64,000 nucleotides of DNA, from NCBI GenBank assembly GCA_963693285.1, contig OY848918.1, forward strand, positions 3,477,876-3,541,875. Direction: 5' to 3'. The translations under genes and the position numbers were made by a program. Positions within the stretch are counted from its first letter, which is position 1. Every line of letters starts with the position of its first letter. The DNA comes from Xestospongia muta (taxonomy: Eukaryota > Porifera > Demospongiae > Haplosclerida > Petrosiidae). Of this stretch, positions 1 to 12,375 are shown in pieces. The notes beneath the pieces were generated by a model. That model searched no databases. It was not told where the DNA came from and saw nothing but the letters and a program-made list of their open reading frames with translations.

Positions 1-3000
1 CTTTTCTTCTTTTTCTTAAACATATTTAGTAATTTAGCTCCTCTCCCTTGTCCATCAATCTCCTCCTCACCTCGAGCAGCTGGTCCCCACAAACACTCCT
101 CTAAAATACGATGACAAAAATCAAATTGTCTCTGAGTAGCAACAAGACCAGGTCTCTGTGACAACAGACCACGAAATACGGAATCTAACAGATAAGGGTC
201 TTGATCAAATGGATCAGGATTTGAGCTGGAGGTCTGGAGTAGTTCATACACTACAGACACAGCACAGTAACATCCTGCTCGTCCTCCTCCATGAGAACTT
301 ACTACTACTAATGGCTGTATGAGATAAAGAGTGTGTATAAAGATTAATGACAATGGTTGCTATGGTAACATACTCCACTTGTTGGTGTAGAAACCCTGGC
401 TGCTAGACTTCGATGAAATAAAAAGGCGATATGTTGTGCACTTTGAGGAACTCCTGAATAAGTACATGTAAGATATGTACATGTACATGTAATGTGCAGG
501 TGATGTGCACGTACATGTACATGTAATGTGCAGGTGATGTGCATGTACATGTACATTACATGTAATGTAATGTACATGTAATGTGCAGGTGATATACATG
601 TAATGTGCATGTGATGTGCATATACATGTACATTATATGTAATGTAATGTACATGTAATGTGCAAGTGATATACATGTAATGTTTAGGTGATGTGCATGT
701 ACATGTAATATGCAAGTGATGTGCATCTATATGTACATTACATTATATTACATTACATATACATTACATTACATTATATTACATGTAATGTAATGTACAT
801 GTATTTATAGACAGATGTACATTCCTTACCATTTTGTGGCCAGTTTGGATAATGAAACATTGTCATTCGTTCTGTTATATCATCATCATAACTGTGTATT
901 ATCATAGCTATCTCCGTCATTCCTTCTACATTAGTAGGAGATTCCTTCTCCACTTTGACATACAGTGAGTCTGTAAACCACTGTCCCACAATGACTACTG
1001 GGTGGAGCTGGTAGTCATCCCCCTTTTCTGGCCAGAATGGCTTGTTGTCATTTCCGATAATAACAACCACACCCACTCTGAGCTCCCAAATCATTCTAGA
1101 CAAGAAATATAGTGAGGAAATGAGTGATGTAAATGAATTTATTTACCTCCAGAAATCTGGTATTGTTTTCTCCATAGGCCATTGAGCAATAATGTAGGAT
1201 TTAGGATAAGAAGGTGAACCAACAAAACTAGGAGACAAATTATATTATAATTAAACCTCCATATTATCATTTAGTGTGTCATCTATTCATCCATCTATCC
1301 ATCCATTCAATCATCATCCATCTATCAATCCATTCATTTATTCATCCATCCATCCATGATTCATCTGTCAATCCATCCATCCATTCATCCATCCATCTAT
1401 CCATCAATCCATTCATCCATCCATCTATCCATTATTCATCTATCCATCCATCCATTCATTTACTTTGCATTAATATAATCTGATCCCAGATCTTCCATAA
1501 CTCTTTGTAGTCTCACTCTTGTATGACTTGGAGCTAGAACACCACCATCTCTATTTTTGTCATTATTACAAGCTAAACCAGCCATGAAATTATTATATTC
1601 TACAGTTTTAGCATAACTGGTAACATTGTCATAACCTTTGTGAATAAAACCACCCATTTTGAGTATATCAATACGTTTCCTGAGACCAGATATCTGTAAC
1701 AGAAGAAGATAATTCATTTATACCACATTATAAATTTATTTCTGTAGTATTAGTACTATAAGTACATAAAAGTACATAATAATAATATTGTTCTGAAGTA
1801 GCTCATTCTAATGTGTAGAGAGAGGATTATACTATACATTTTACATATTATTTAAGTAGTTATAGATCAGTTCATTAGATAAATATTCCAGCTGTTATCA
1901 TATATAGCTATACTTTATGTATGTTCAATGAGCATCCTCTATACTTAAAGCTACAATATTATACTATTATATTATAAATATATTACATATAATTATGTAT
2001 AAATTAGTGCAAGCTTTATACATTAGACTAGTATATTTAACACATATAATAATATCCTTTATCGTATGATTAAAAGATAGTTCTCAAGTTGTCACTAGGA
2101 ATGAATTACCACTTAATCACACCCTCATACTGACGGCTCATTATATCATCAGCTGCACTGACTTACCCATTGTTCCTTAATAGGTCTAGTGTCTCTGATG
2201 TCATTACTGTCACCCTATTAATGAGATTAATAAATGTATCTAATTCAGATCATGTCATGTGACCTACCGATAGTGAGATCAATTTAGGTTCATTACCAGA
2301 TGGTTTACTAGCACCATCCTCATCATCAGAATTTGCTTCTTTAATTGAAGGATCTGGTACAACTTCAACATTGACATAAAATGGCTGATCTTCCACTTCT
2401 TGCGTCCTTTTCTCTTCTTTTTGCTTAGTACTTGATCTTGACTTGTTTATTGAAGGATGTCTTCTTCCTGGAGGAGGTTTAGGTCGTTCCTTGGTTAGAG
2501 AATAAAGGAGAGAATCACGCTCAACTTCCTAATGAGAGATATTTTGCTAATAATAAAAGAATAAAAGTGGAGGATATTTACTTGAAGTATAGATTCTCTG
2601 TGGTCTTGTACAACGTCTTTAGACATTACTGTTTCATAGAAAACTATTTCATTTTCAACTTCTAATGTTACCCTATGTTGTCTAGGAACATCATATATCA
2701 CTGCTTCAGAGCTGAGAGATGTATCTCTCACTGTCATTGGTTGAGGCTTGCTTTCTCTTAACATTGCTTTACTGTCATCTTCTTCTCTTGTTGTCAGAGG
2801 TATTTGAGATGTATTCTCTAGTTCTTTTGGTGTTCTTTGAGATTTAGAATAAGGCTCTTTCCTTGTTACTTGAGGTTCTTGTGAAGTACCTTGATCTTGT
2901 AAGTTGATGTCAGTAACATGCTTGTTCTGTGCTGGTAATTTGATGTGAGTTCCAAGTTCATCTTCGTATAGTTTCCTTGCTCCCTTTGAGTGAGATCTCT

Positions 3001-4941
3001 TGTTTGATATGCTTGTATTCTCTTTACACACACTGGTAACTGGACTCTTTTTAGTACTTCCGGTACTAACATGGGTCTTTGTAGCATAGGTCTCAGGGTT
3101 TGTGGTATGGCAAGTAGTATGCATCTCAGACTTTAGTACATAGGTCTCAGATTTTGTGGTATGGGTTTCAGGTTTTGTAGTACTGGATTCTGTCTTGGAC
3201 TCTGTAGGTTGTACAGTATGTGTTTCTATTTCAATTGTTTGTGATGTAAGAGTTTCATCCTGCATTGGGTCAACCTGTAATACAGATAGATTGTGGACAC
3301 TTGTTAACTCTGACTCTCTTACACATACCTCATCTACTAATGTCATCTCACTGACAGTACTTAGTTGAGAATTGTTAGCACATGTATGCTCTTTATCATC
3401 ATCACTAGATCCTCCCATATCAGTAGGCTCCAGTTCCAAACTCTATAAGAAAAAGACACAAACTCGATAATCCATACTTCCATTCCATTCCCAAGTCTAC
3501 CTCCTCAACGAGTCTACTATTTCTCCAGGCACTAGCTCGACAATGAGCAACTTCAGAATGCATTAAAACAACACTAGATTTCTCATCAGTTATTTCAGCA
3601 ATTTCTCCTTCACCTTCTCCCTCGTCAACTAATCCACCAGAGAACATTGGTATATCTAGTTCCAAAGATGAACTTGATGACGTCTGAGAAGGTCCACTAT
3701 CAGATTCCTCCTCATCCTCATATTGTGAAACTGTTTTGATCAGTTTTGACTTGTTCTGTGGAGGTTGTACAAGTGATGGAAGTGAAAAGATATTTTGTGT
3801 TCTCTCAGATACTTCAAAAAGACCTCGATGAGGAACAACCTGTAATATACAAAGACTCAAACAAACCATTGATAAGGTCATTTACTTACTGATGATGGAG
3901 GAGGTCTCCAGCTGGCTACATCTAACAGATTGCCTGATATTCTTGCTGAGCTCCTAATATCTTTCTCACTAATAGTAAGTATTTGATCACCTAGTGATGG
4001 CAATCGAATTTTGCTTTGTGTTGCCTTTAAGTCTGCTCTAAACTATTAATATATAACAAGTGATAGATTAGTTGGTGAGATGATATATACCTTGTGGAGT
4101 GCAGCTGTAGAAATTTGTGTATCACAAAGATCTAGAACTTGTAGTGTAGAGTTGTAACGAGTGAAGACCTCCGTACATCTTGTAATTACTGCTTCACCCA
4201 ATGGATTCTATAATGGATAAATGGATGAATGGATAGGTTGATGAATGAATGGATACATGGTTGAATGGATGTATGGGTGAATTGGATGGATGAATGGATG
4301 GGTGGATGGTAGTACGAATGGATATATAAACAAACAATAATTGTGGAATTATGAATTGTGGATGAATAAATGGAGAGTAGAGTCACCTGTGATAAGAGGA
4401 GCGTAGATAAAGAATTGTTCTGACTCAATGAAGCAATAAGAGTCTCACCCCCTTCATTACCAATATTATTACCTGATAACGAGAGTTTCTCCAAGGTAGT
4501 ATTGTTTTGAAGCATATTCGCTAAACACTTTGCACCACTATCTCCTATCTTGTTATAAGATAAACCGAGTGATGTCAACTCTAAAATGGACAAATAGATG
4601 GATAAATGGACAAATAAAAACCTACTGTTATTAACATCTAATGCTTGTGCCAGCTCTTTCGCTCCTTTATCAGCAATATTATTTCCTCCTAGTCCTAACG
4701 AAGTCAAAGGACAAGCCACACCCTCTTCTCCTTCATCTTCGTCAATACTGGTCCATCCAGCTGTCAGAAATTCTACTAATTTTTCAGCGCCTTCATCTGA
4801 TATATTATTATTACCCAATGCAAGCCAACTCAATTGACAATTGGCAATGTTTTCTACAAGAGCATCAGTTAGTACCTGTACTCCATGATCACCAATAGAA
4901 TTACAACCCAACTAAAAGGAGAGTCACAGATTAAGAGAGAA

Positions 4942-4982
<41 letters not shown>

Positions 4983-5804
4983 AGGATATTATTATAGGAT
5001 GAGAGACACAGTTATCATGCAGACTTACTCCAAGCCATTTCATGGTAGAATTTTGACTGAGACCTACAACAAATAGTTCAATCCCTTCACCAGTTATCAA
5101 ATTCCTCAACAGTGAGAGACCTTCTAGAGACTTGTTAGTAGCTAGCGCAACACCTAACAATTTAGCTCCTTCATTGCCAATCAAATTGTAGCTGTAGAGA
5201 GAAAACTAGTAAACGCACCTGTAGTTGTAATATTGAGCTCTTATTACCTGAAGTCTAGGGTTTTTAAAGAGTCTGTAGTAGCTAATGCATCTGATATTGT
5301 TACCATAGCAGTGCATTCCAAGTTGCAAGCAGCTGCTCTTAAATGTCGTAGATTAGAACATTGTCTTATAAACTATGAGGACATAACTTGTAATACATAC
5401 AACATACAATGTACTACAGTTACCATTGATATGCTCCTGGCTCCATCATTTCCAATAGGATTACCATCAGGTGGATTGCCTGATGAAGACTACAAACAAC
5501 ATTGCTGACTGAATTATTGTCATTAACTCACTAGATCAATTCTTGTGATAGTACTAGATGATGTAGTGCTGCATAAGCTTCTTGCAAGATGTTCCAGTGA
5601 ATCAGAACTCATTGAACAAGCTCCAAGTTGTATCATTTGTAGTTGAGTATGGTGGTACTTTTTCAAGAGCTCAGCAACCTGCTTGGCGTCTGTCTCTCCT
5701 ATATATATCCCTTGTAAGTTGAGTATAAAAGGGCCATCTTCTTTTGTCTTTTCTCTCTCTTTTTCTAAAGCTTTCCTAAGAGATGAAGATTCTATTTGTC
5801 CCAT
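1..5804 (-). CDS. LRR protein with C-terminal PTP-fold pseudophosphatase (partial, runs off left edge)
   Basis: Seventeen exons can be read with GT-AG borders and one continuous frame: 5804-5532, 5489-5424, 5372-5248, 5191-5029, 4911-4626, 4580-4387, 4207-4091, 4042-3890, 3839-3501, 3442-2582, 2528-2268, 2214-2167, 1693-1464, 1227-1147, 1095-830, 453-374, 314 to the edge (about 1285 residues so far). Residues about 40-410 are ribonuclease-inhibitor-type LRRs with repeated N-I-G-N-E-G-A-like turns. Residues about 410-945 are an acidic Ser/Thr-rich linker, probably disordered. From about 950 there is a protein tyrosine phosphatase fold: [23 protein letters not shown], then FWP and NWPQ. The WPD loop reads WPQ, and the P-loop reads [11 protein letters not shown] where HCSxGxGRTG is expected, so the nucleophilic Cys is absent. 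It resembles inactive D2 domains of receptor PTPs. No signal peptide or membrane segment is seen, suggesting a cytoplasmic scaffold. The ATG at 5804 is the first in-frame Met, but a splice acceptor just upstream could mean another 5' exon. Confidence 0.82.
463..800. repeat. Minisatellite of ACATGTA/TGTGCAGGTGATG units
   Basis: This array lies in the intron between the last two PTP-fold exon groups of the LRR-PTP gene (intron 829-454). Units combine the self-complementary core TGTACATGTACA with TAATGTGCAGGTGATGTGCA. The repeats are imperfect and carry spurious open frames on both strands rich in His, Tyr, Thr and Met. Confidence 0.9.
1274..1455. repeat. (ATCC)n-type microsatellite
   Basis: Imperfect ATCCATCCATTCATCC tetranucleotide array in the intron between exons 1693-1464 and 1227-1147 of the minus-strand gene. 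It reads as a spurious His/Ser/Ile/Pro open frame on the plus strand. Confidence 0.92.
4214..4330. repeat. (GATG)n-type microsatellite
   Basis: Imperfect GGATGGATGAATG array within the 4386-4208 intron of the LRR-PTP gene. It is the same sequence family as the array at 1274-1455, read on the opposite strand. Confidence 0.88.
4943..4979. repeat. (GA)n dinucleotide repeat
   Basis: Nearly pure GA run in the intron separating the LRR exons 5191-5029 and 4911-4626. Similar GA/CT runs occur in KMT2 introns (8785-8808 and 11467-11540). Confidence 0.9.
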
Positions 5805-5980
5805 TCTCTGCTTGCAAACCAGCCACGCCCTGTTAATATGCTCTGAAATAATTAAAATATTTAACCCTTTGTTCACCGACTGCACCACACGTCCTTGAAG
5901 AGGCGCGAGTAAGAAGTACAGTATAATAAGGTGACGAAGTGATCGGGGTTAGTCTGCTTCATAGAACCACTCAAAACAGA
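5805..5980. promoter_or_regulatory. Divergent intergenic region, likely bidirectional promoter
   Basis: Only 176 bp separate the first in-frame ATG of the minus-strand LRR-PTP gene (5804) from the ATG of KMT2 (5981). With both genes pointing outward, the two promoters must lie in this space or overlap the 5' exons. It is more GC-rich than the surrounding introns (GGCGCGAG at 5911). I see no convincing TATA box. A polypyrimidine-AG acceptor on the minus strand near 5835 could mark an upstream LRR-PTP exon. Confidence 0.55.
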
Positions 5981-8900
5981 ATGCCGAAGCTGAAGGTGCC
6001 TGGAGAGAGTCTGAAAACGAAAGATCGACCTAGCAAAAGCGTTAAAGCTCACAGAAGACACCATCCGTCGAAGGATGTCCCACGACGACACGATGGAGTT
6101 AAGAAGATCAAACTGGCCAATGGAACAGAGCATACTAGCACGACATTTTACAAGATATTTGGTCAATCAGATGACGAGGTATGCTAGAAAAATTCATAAG
6201 ATAGTATTGTCCTTTTTATCCCACTTTTATTAACAGACTGAATGGGAGGGGTTCCAACTGGCCGATATCGGAGTGAACACTACCAATGACTTAATTACTG
6301 GCCAATTCAATGATCAAATGATGGAAATGGATGACATATCATGTCCAGAATCACCTCTCTCCTCTACGTCTTCTCTCTCCTCTCCCTCCTCTCCCATTAG
6401 TACTCCCCATGTTCTACCTACAAGGACAGGGATACCAGTTCGGAAAAGAGGGACAAGATGCATGGAGTGTATAGCATGTTTGAGACAAGATGATTGTGGA
6501 CGATGTCAGAATTGCAAGTAAATAAATAAACTATTAGCCGAGTTTCCATCTTCTTTCCTCTCAGAGATAAACCAAAATTTGGTGGGCCCGGTACAAGGAA
6601 GCAAGCTTGCATGTAAGTATTAATGACTTTGGTTGCCATGACAACTATATAATTATTAAAATATAGTCATCGTAAATGTTTAAATCTTTTACGAGATGTT
6701 CCCTTGAAGACTCCTCAATCATATAAGAGACCTGGAGGTAATTAATGACATCATTTATAATTATGACATCATCATTATTAGATCCTATGTATTATCCTCC
6801 GTCAAAGAGACCAGTAAGAGGTGAGGGTGGAGGTGATGGTGAGAAAGGAGGAGGAGGACTAGTACCTAGCCCTTTAAAACCGAGACGTCTCCCTACCTCA
6901 TTGAAATCACAAGTTGGAGAGTGTCCTTTAGTTCAACTTTATTGGCCTGTGAGTTAGAAACCTAGTTACCATGGTTACATATGTACATTCTGTTATAAAA
7001 TTACTCATTTCTATTATATATATACATAATCATAATTATTAATATTATTATTAGAAAGAACTTATATACATATAATATATTATTACATTCTTTAGGATTC
7101 AAGTCCTCAGCATTCAAGTTTTCCTATTTATTCTGTTTCCACTTCTCCACTTGATGTGTGTGTAAGATGTGGTAGTGCTGGTATAGAGAAGCTTCTTGTA
7201 TGTTATTGTTGTTGTCAGTCTTATCACTGGTTCTGTGCTGATCTCTCTGAACCTAAGACCACACCCATGTTCATCTGTCCCTCATGTATCACTTGTAATG
7301 TTTGTGGCAAACCTGATAAAGTCAGTATATTCTAGATACTATTGTATTTATCTTAGTATATCTTTGTATACTTTCAGTATATCACATTTTATCATTTTAT
7401 TTTAGTGTACAAAATGCAGTAGTTGTCAGTTGTGGTACCACAAGAGCTGTCTTCTTGGCCACACCTCTGATCCTTCCTCTAATGAACAGGACACGTGGAA
7501 ATGTGTTCAATGTACTAAATGTATCAGTTGCCATAGAAACACACCAAATAAGGTAATGTATATAGTATAACACTTTATATTAACAATGTATTGTATTGTA
7601 CTATATAGTTCAATACTAGTGACAATAATATTATGTAACAAGTATTATTAATTATTTCATTATCTTTCTTAGATGGAGGGGTTTAGTTCATACCTCTCCT
7701 CTCTAATAGCTCCTATTCCTTCTTGGTCTGATGGATATAGATATTGTGTAGATTGTTATACTCTAAAAATAAAAGGTATAGAATTAATTAAATATTAATT
7801 AACTATTGTCTATCTGTTCATTTATTTCGTTATTCATCCATTTAGTGACTCATTCATCTGTCCATTCTTTCATACATGTATCCATTCTTTCATTCATGAA
7901 TTAATTAATCAATACATTAATTTATCATTAAACAATATACAGTGTAACCCACATAATTCGTTGCTGAGGGGAGAGTGCGATCCCTTTGAAATAGAAGGGT
8001 TTTTGAATTATCAGTTGTCCAGTTAATTCAAATTCAGAGTTAAATTTTAACACTATTCCATTAAAGAGAAATGATTGTTTACATAACATAAGTCCAATGA
8101 AGTGATTAGAAAAAATCAGTTATTAATGTTTGCTTGCACGCTTTGGCTGACTCATGTTTCAGCAACGAAACAAGAAACCTAGCTAACTAGAAGAGACGCA
8201 CGTGGCCTTCACGTGACTGATTTCCGCGTATTTCCATATACGCAACCAAACACACTTCGAAAAGAGCGGTTTTCCACCTACGAAATAACATACTGCATGA
8301 TGGTAGGGAAATGACAACTGACTCTAAATAAGCGGAAATTCCCCGTAAGCGTTTTTGAATTATGTGGGTTACACTGTAACACAGTTTAATAACTATTAAT
8401 AATAATACAATATAACTTACTATAGGTAATACCTGTCCAGTATGTGGAGAGTGTTATTTAGATAATGACTTTGATTCCAAGGTAGATAAAGGGTTAAGTT
8501 ATTAATATTGTTATAACTAGTTATTAACTACAGATGGTACAATGTAGTCGATGTGATTCATGGGTCCACTCACATTGTGAAAAGATGTCAGGTAATATAG
8601 ACCACACCCCCTTAATTATATCTCAGACCACACCCATTTTAGACGAGGAATATGAGATATTATCAGATCTACCTGAGTCAGTAGAGTACATATGTCGTCT
8701 GTGTTGTCCCAAGGAGAGTACTAATCTTCCAGGATGGAAGATAGCAGTTGGTCAATTTAAGACTGAGGCCTTTGATAAAGTAAGGAGAGAGAGAGAGAGA
8801 GAGAGAGAGTCATATACATTATTCTTGTTATCATTATTTTATTATTAGATTATAGCCATGTTAAAGAAATCATTACAAGATCTTTGGCCTAACGATAACA

Positions 8901-11466
8901 AACATCCCACACCCACTTCTGTTTCAGAGTTTGTCATTTACATTAACACTCAACTCAGAAAATGTGGCAAAGAGATACGCACTGGTTCTAATAAACACAG
9001 AATTCTATATTCATCACAACAAGAGTATAACAAAGTAATACAGCTGGTAATTTATTATCATTAATTTTTTTATTGAAGGAGCTAGAAGATCTGTTCCCCT
9101 GGTATTCTCCTAGTCCAACACCAGCACAAGAAGCTCTACCCACGACCACACCCTCCCCTTGTAAATCACGAGTCACTCTAAGTCAATGGTATCTACATTC
9201 ATTAAACAAGACACACCCACTTATCTTTATTGTTATAGGCCAGTGGCAATATCACATGATCATTGTTATCTATCATGTGATACTAATGAAAGGAGCAACC
9301 TCTTAAATAGTGCTGAGAAGATGATGACAAATGGAGAGAAGGCGGAGTCTGAAGGTCAAAAGAAGAAAGACACTCGTCCTTGTATTCTCTGTACAGTAAA
9401 AGGAGACCAACTATCAACTGTAAGGAGTTAGACCACACCTACTTTTAATAAGTCCACCCACTTTTAGGAAGCTGGTCGTCTGTTACCATGTGGTAGTATA
9501 GATGAGTGGGTCCATGTAAACTGTGCTCTGTGGTCAGCAGAGGTATATGAGGAGGACACTGGTCTATTGTATTGTGTACATTCAGCTATTGCTAGAGGAC
9601 AAAGACTGGTAAGTCAATAATAAATGTATGAATTATAAACCTGAAGTAAGGCCATCTATGTCTTTTAATATTAAATAACATTATAAGAGAGAGGGTGTCC
9701 TTTAATTAACTTAATAAGTTTGTACCCATCAACTAATAGAGATGAGATGTTCTACTGCATAACTTGTTTGTTCTCTCTAGAGATGTGATGGTTGTCATCT
9801 CCTTGGAGCTACTGTTGGTTGTTGTCACAGCAGCTGTTCCTCTAACTTTCATTACATGTGTGCTCGTCGTAAGAACTGTATCTTTCTCAATAACAAGGAG
9901 GTTTATTGTCACCAACACTCCTCACTGGGAGATGAGGAGGAGAGAGTGGAGGAGAAGGAGATGTGTGTTGATCGATGTGTCCTCATACACACTGACCATG
10001 AGAGACCAGGAAGGAAAATACTTAAAACTATATCTCCTGATAGTCTCAGAATTAAACTAGGTGAGTGAGTAGATAGATTGATGGATAGATGAAGGAAGTC
10101 ATAAACAAACAAACAAACAAACACAATAAAATAACAAATACAATGTTATTTACTTTCATATCTAGGTTCTTTATGTGTTGAAGCTCTAGGGAAGTTAACA
10201 TCACTATCAGATATTGAAGATCCACAGTTACTTATTACTGACCAATATGTATCATCTTGTTACTTCTGGAACACTCTACAACCTACTCAAAGAACACGTT
10301 ATACATTAAAGATAACAGCCAAACCATCTGATGATGAGCTCCTCCCACTAGTTCCACCCACTACACATAGTCCTGCTTCTTCACCAGAACATATGGACTG
10401 GCCATATGTGAGTGCAGAAGTGGGTGGAGAGAAAGGGCGTGGTCTGTGGTCTTCCTTGTGTCCAATAACTGAAGTCTTATTAACATCATCTTTACTACAA
10501 ACTGCATATAATTTATTAAAGGTATGGATGATTGAAATGGATGGATAGACAGAGAAATGGATAGACACTTGAGACAGTTAAACATTTATATTAACACACT
10601 CTTTCTAGAACTCTGATGGATTTCCTGTTAATGATGCTTTAAAAACCTTTCGCATTCCAAAAAAAGTTCACCCTCCAGTTCTCTGTCATATTAAAGAGGA
10701 GAAAAGAGAAGAAATTGAAGAAGTAAAGACAGAGTTACCTCTAGAATCAAGTTGTTTGAGACAATGGGAGGCGGGGCTACCTACAAATATCTCTGGTATT
10801 CAGTATGAACTAACTACTGATAAAGGACAGAAGTGGTCAACATCAAATATCAATGGTACTACTACTGTGTGTCCATTTGTCATTGTATGTATCCATATAA
10901 AGTTCTATGTGTCTATTTACTATTTATATGTGTCCATTCTTACAGATTTATGGGAGTCTGTACTTAGAGAACTACAAGAGACTCGACATAAACTAGATCT
11001 ACCATTTGTACCATATTCCACTAACTGTATGACTAAACAATTTGGTTTATCACAACCACTAGTTTTACAAGTTCTTGAACAACTACCTAATAATAATAAA
11101 TGTTCAAGACATTTATTTTCTTATCATCAACCATCAAAACTATCAAGCTGGCAACAAGCTGTAAGTGGGTGTGGCTTATTGATAGATAGATTGATGAATG
11201 GATGGAGAGATCCATAAATGAATTTGTCATTCTTTATAGAGAGCTGTCCTCAATCCTTCTGGATCAGCAAGAAGTGAGATGTACAGTGGGTAAGTAGAAT
11301 CATGTCCCTTTTATTTAGAGTACTCTAATTTCTTATAGAGTGAGATCTGATCGTGATATGTTCAGTTTTCTCATGTCTAAATGGAGGCCCCTCCCACCTC
11401 CAGTAGATGTAGAAGCTTTGGATATGGCAATCATACAAGCTGAATGTCAGGGTAACACAACGTAAG

Positions 11467-11545
<79 letters not shown>

Positions 11546-12375
11546 CCTGTCTCATCTATTGACTCTTGTCTCTTTAAATATTTTAATTCACTTTTAAATT
11601 GACTACATATGAAGTGGAATATCTCATAAAATGTCTACTATAGTTAGAACAATACTGTGTAGTTAGTTAATCTCTATATTAAGGATACCTCTGTAATAAG
11701 AACAGTTTCCTTAAGATCCTAAGTTAAAAGATACACATTACAATTAGACTATTATCTTTTTATTATTTTTAGACGTCACCAAGCACAGAATGATCTTCCT
11801 GTAGCAATGCGTTATCGTACATGTCAACGTACATATCGTGACAATGTAGGTGTGTTTGTATCACATATCCATGGTCTAGGATTGTACTGTCTACAAGAGA
11901 TAGAAGCTGGTGATATGGTCATAGAATATGCTGGTACAGTTATAAGATCTATGTTAACTGACTATCGTGAGAAGTATTACGAGAGTAAAGGGATTGGATG
12001 TTATATGTTTAGAATTGACAGTGATGAGGTCGTTGATGCTACAATGTCTGGTAATATGGCAAGGTTTATTAACCATTCATGTGAGGTAGGTGTGGTTTGT
12101 ATCATGTGGCATTGATTGTTATGGTTATTATTTTTTTTGTCAACATTGTAGCCTAATTGTTATAGTAAAGTTGTTGCTGTTGATGGTCAGAAGAAAATAA
12201 TGATATTTGCTTTGAGAAGGTAAGGATGGTCTCTCTTTTTCTTATTTACATGACTCTCTTGTACAATAGGATTGTCCCAGGGGAGGAGTTAACATATGAT
12301 TATAAATTTCCTATTGAAGATGCTAAAATACCTTGTAACTGTGGCTCAGCAAGATGTCGTAAAACCTTAAACTAA
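5981..12375 (+). CDS. KMT2: KMT2/MLL (trithorax-type) histone H3K4 methyltransferase
   Basis: Twenty-four exons in one frame give 1288 residues: 5981-6178, 6237-6517, 6565-6612, 6667-6737, 6782-6948, 7096-7320, 7406-7552, 7673-7775, 8426-8481, 8534-8591, 8643-8779, 8849-9034, 9079-9188, 9239-9419, 9468-9608, 9781-10060, 10166-10521, 10609-10855, 10946-11160, 11240-11289, 11339-11461, 11773-12085, 12152-12219, 12270-12375. Domains: CXXC zinc finger (about 137-182, ending KFGGPGTRKQ), PHD1 and PHD2 (about 277-379), PHD3 (about 416-475, DEEYEILSDLPESVEYICR), a degenerate bromodomain-like stretch ending LFPWY, extended PHD (about 641-755), FYRN (797-915), FYRC (about 960-1020), WDR5-binding Win motif GSARSE (1077-1082), SET (about 1146-1270, with RFINHSCEPNC and EELTYDYKF) and post-SET CNCGSARCRK. 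It should methylate H3K4 at promoters within a WDR5/RBBP5/ASH2L-type complex. It is far shorter than vertebrate MLL1, and no Taspase1 site is visible. Upstream exons cannot be excluded. Confidence 0.93.
7940..8376. mobile_element. MITE with TA target duplication in KMT2 intron 8
   Basis: A 437-bp non-coding element with terminal inverted repeats CAGTGTAACCCACATAATTC and its complement GAATTATGTGGGTTACACTG, flanked by TA on both sides (7938-7939, 8377-8378). This fits a Tc1/mariner-type non-autonomous element. It accounts for most of the unusually long intron between exons 7673-7775 and 8426-8481. Confidence 0.85.
11467..11540. repeat. (CT)n dinucleotide repeat
   Basis: A CT run of about 70 bp immediately inside KMT2 intron 21, just after the donor at 11462. 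A shortened remnant of the same intron sequence is recognisable in the KMT2 relic at 44170. Confidence 0.92.

Noticed and set aside
344..715. Minus-strand frames rich in Met/Tyr/His/Thr
   Set aside because: Mostly translation of the intronic minisatellite; only the exon at 453-374 is real coding sequence there.
1274..1483. Plus-strand open frame of His/Ser/Ile/Pro repeats
   Set aside because: It is the translation of the ATCC microsatellite in an intron of the minus-strand gene.
5939..5980. Extended 5' open frame of KMT2 and the minus-strand frame starting at 5888
   Set aside because: Both begin with GTG, not ATG. The first ATGs are 5981 and 5804.
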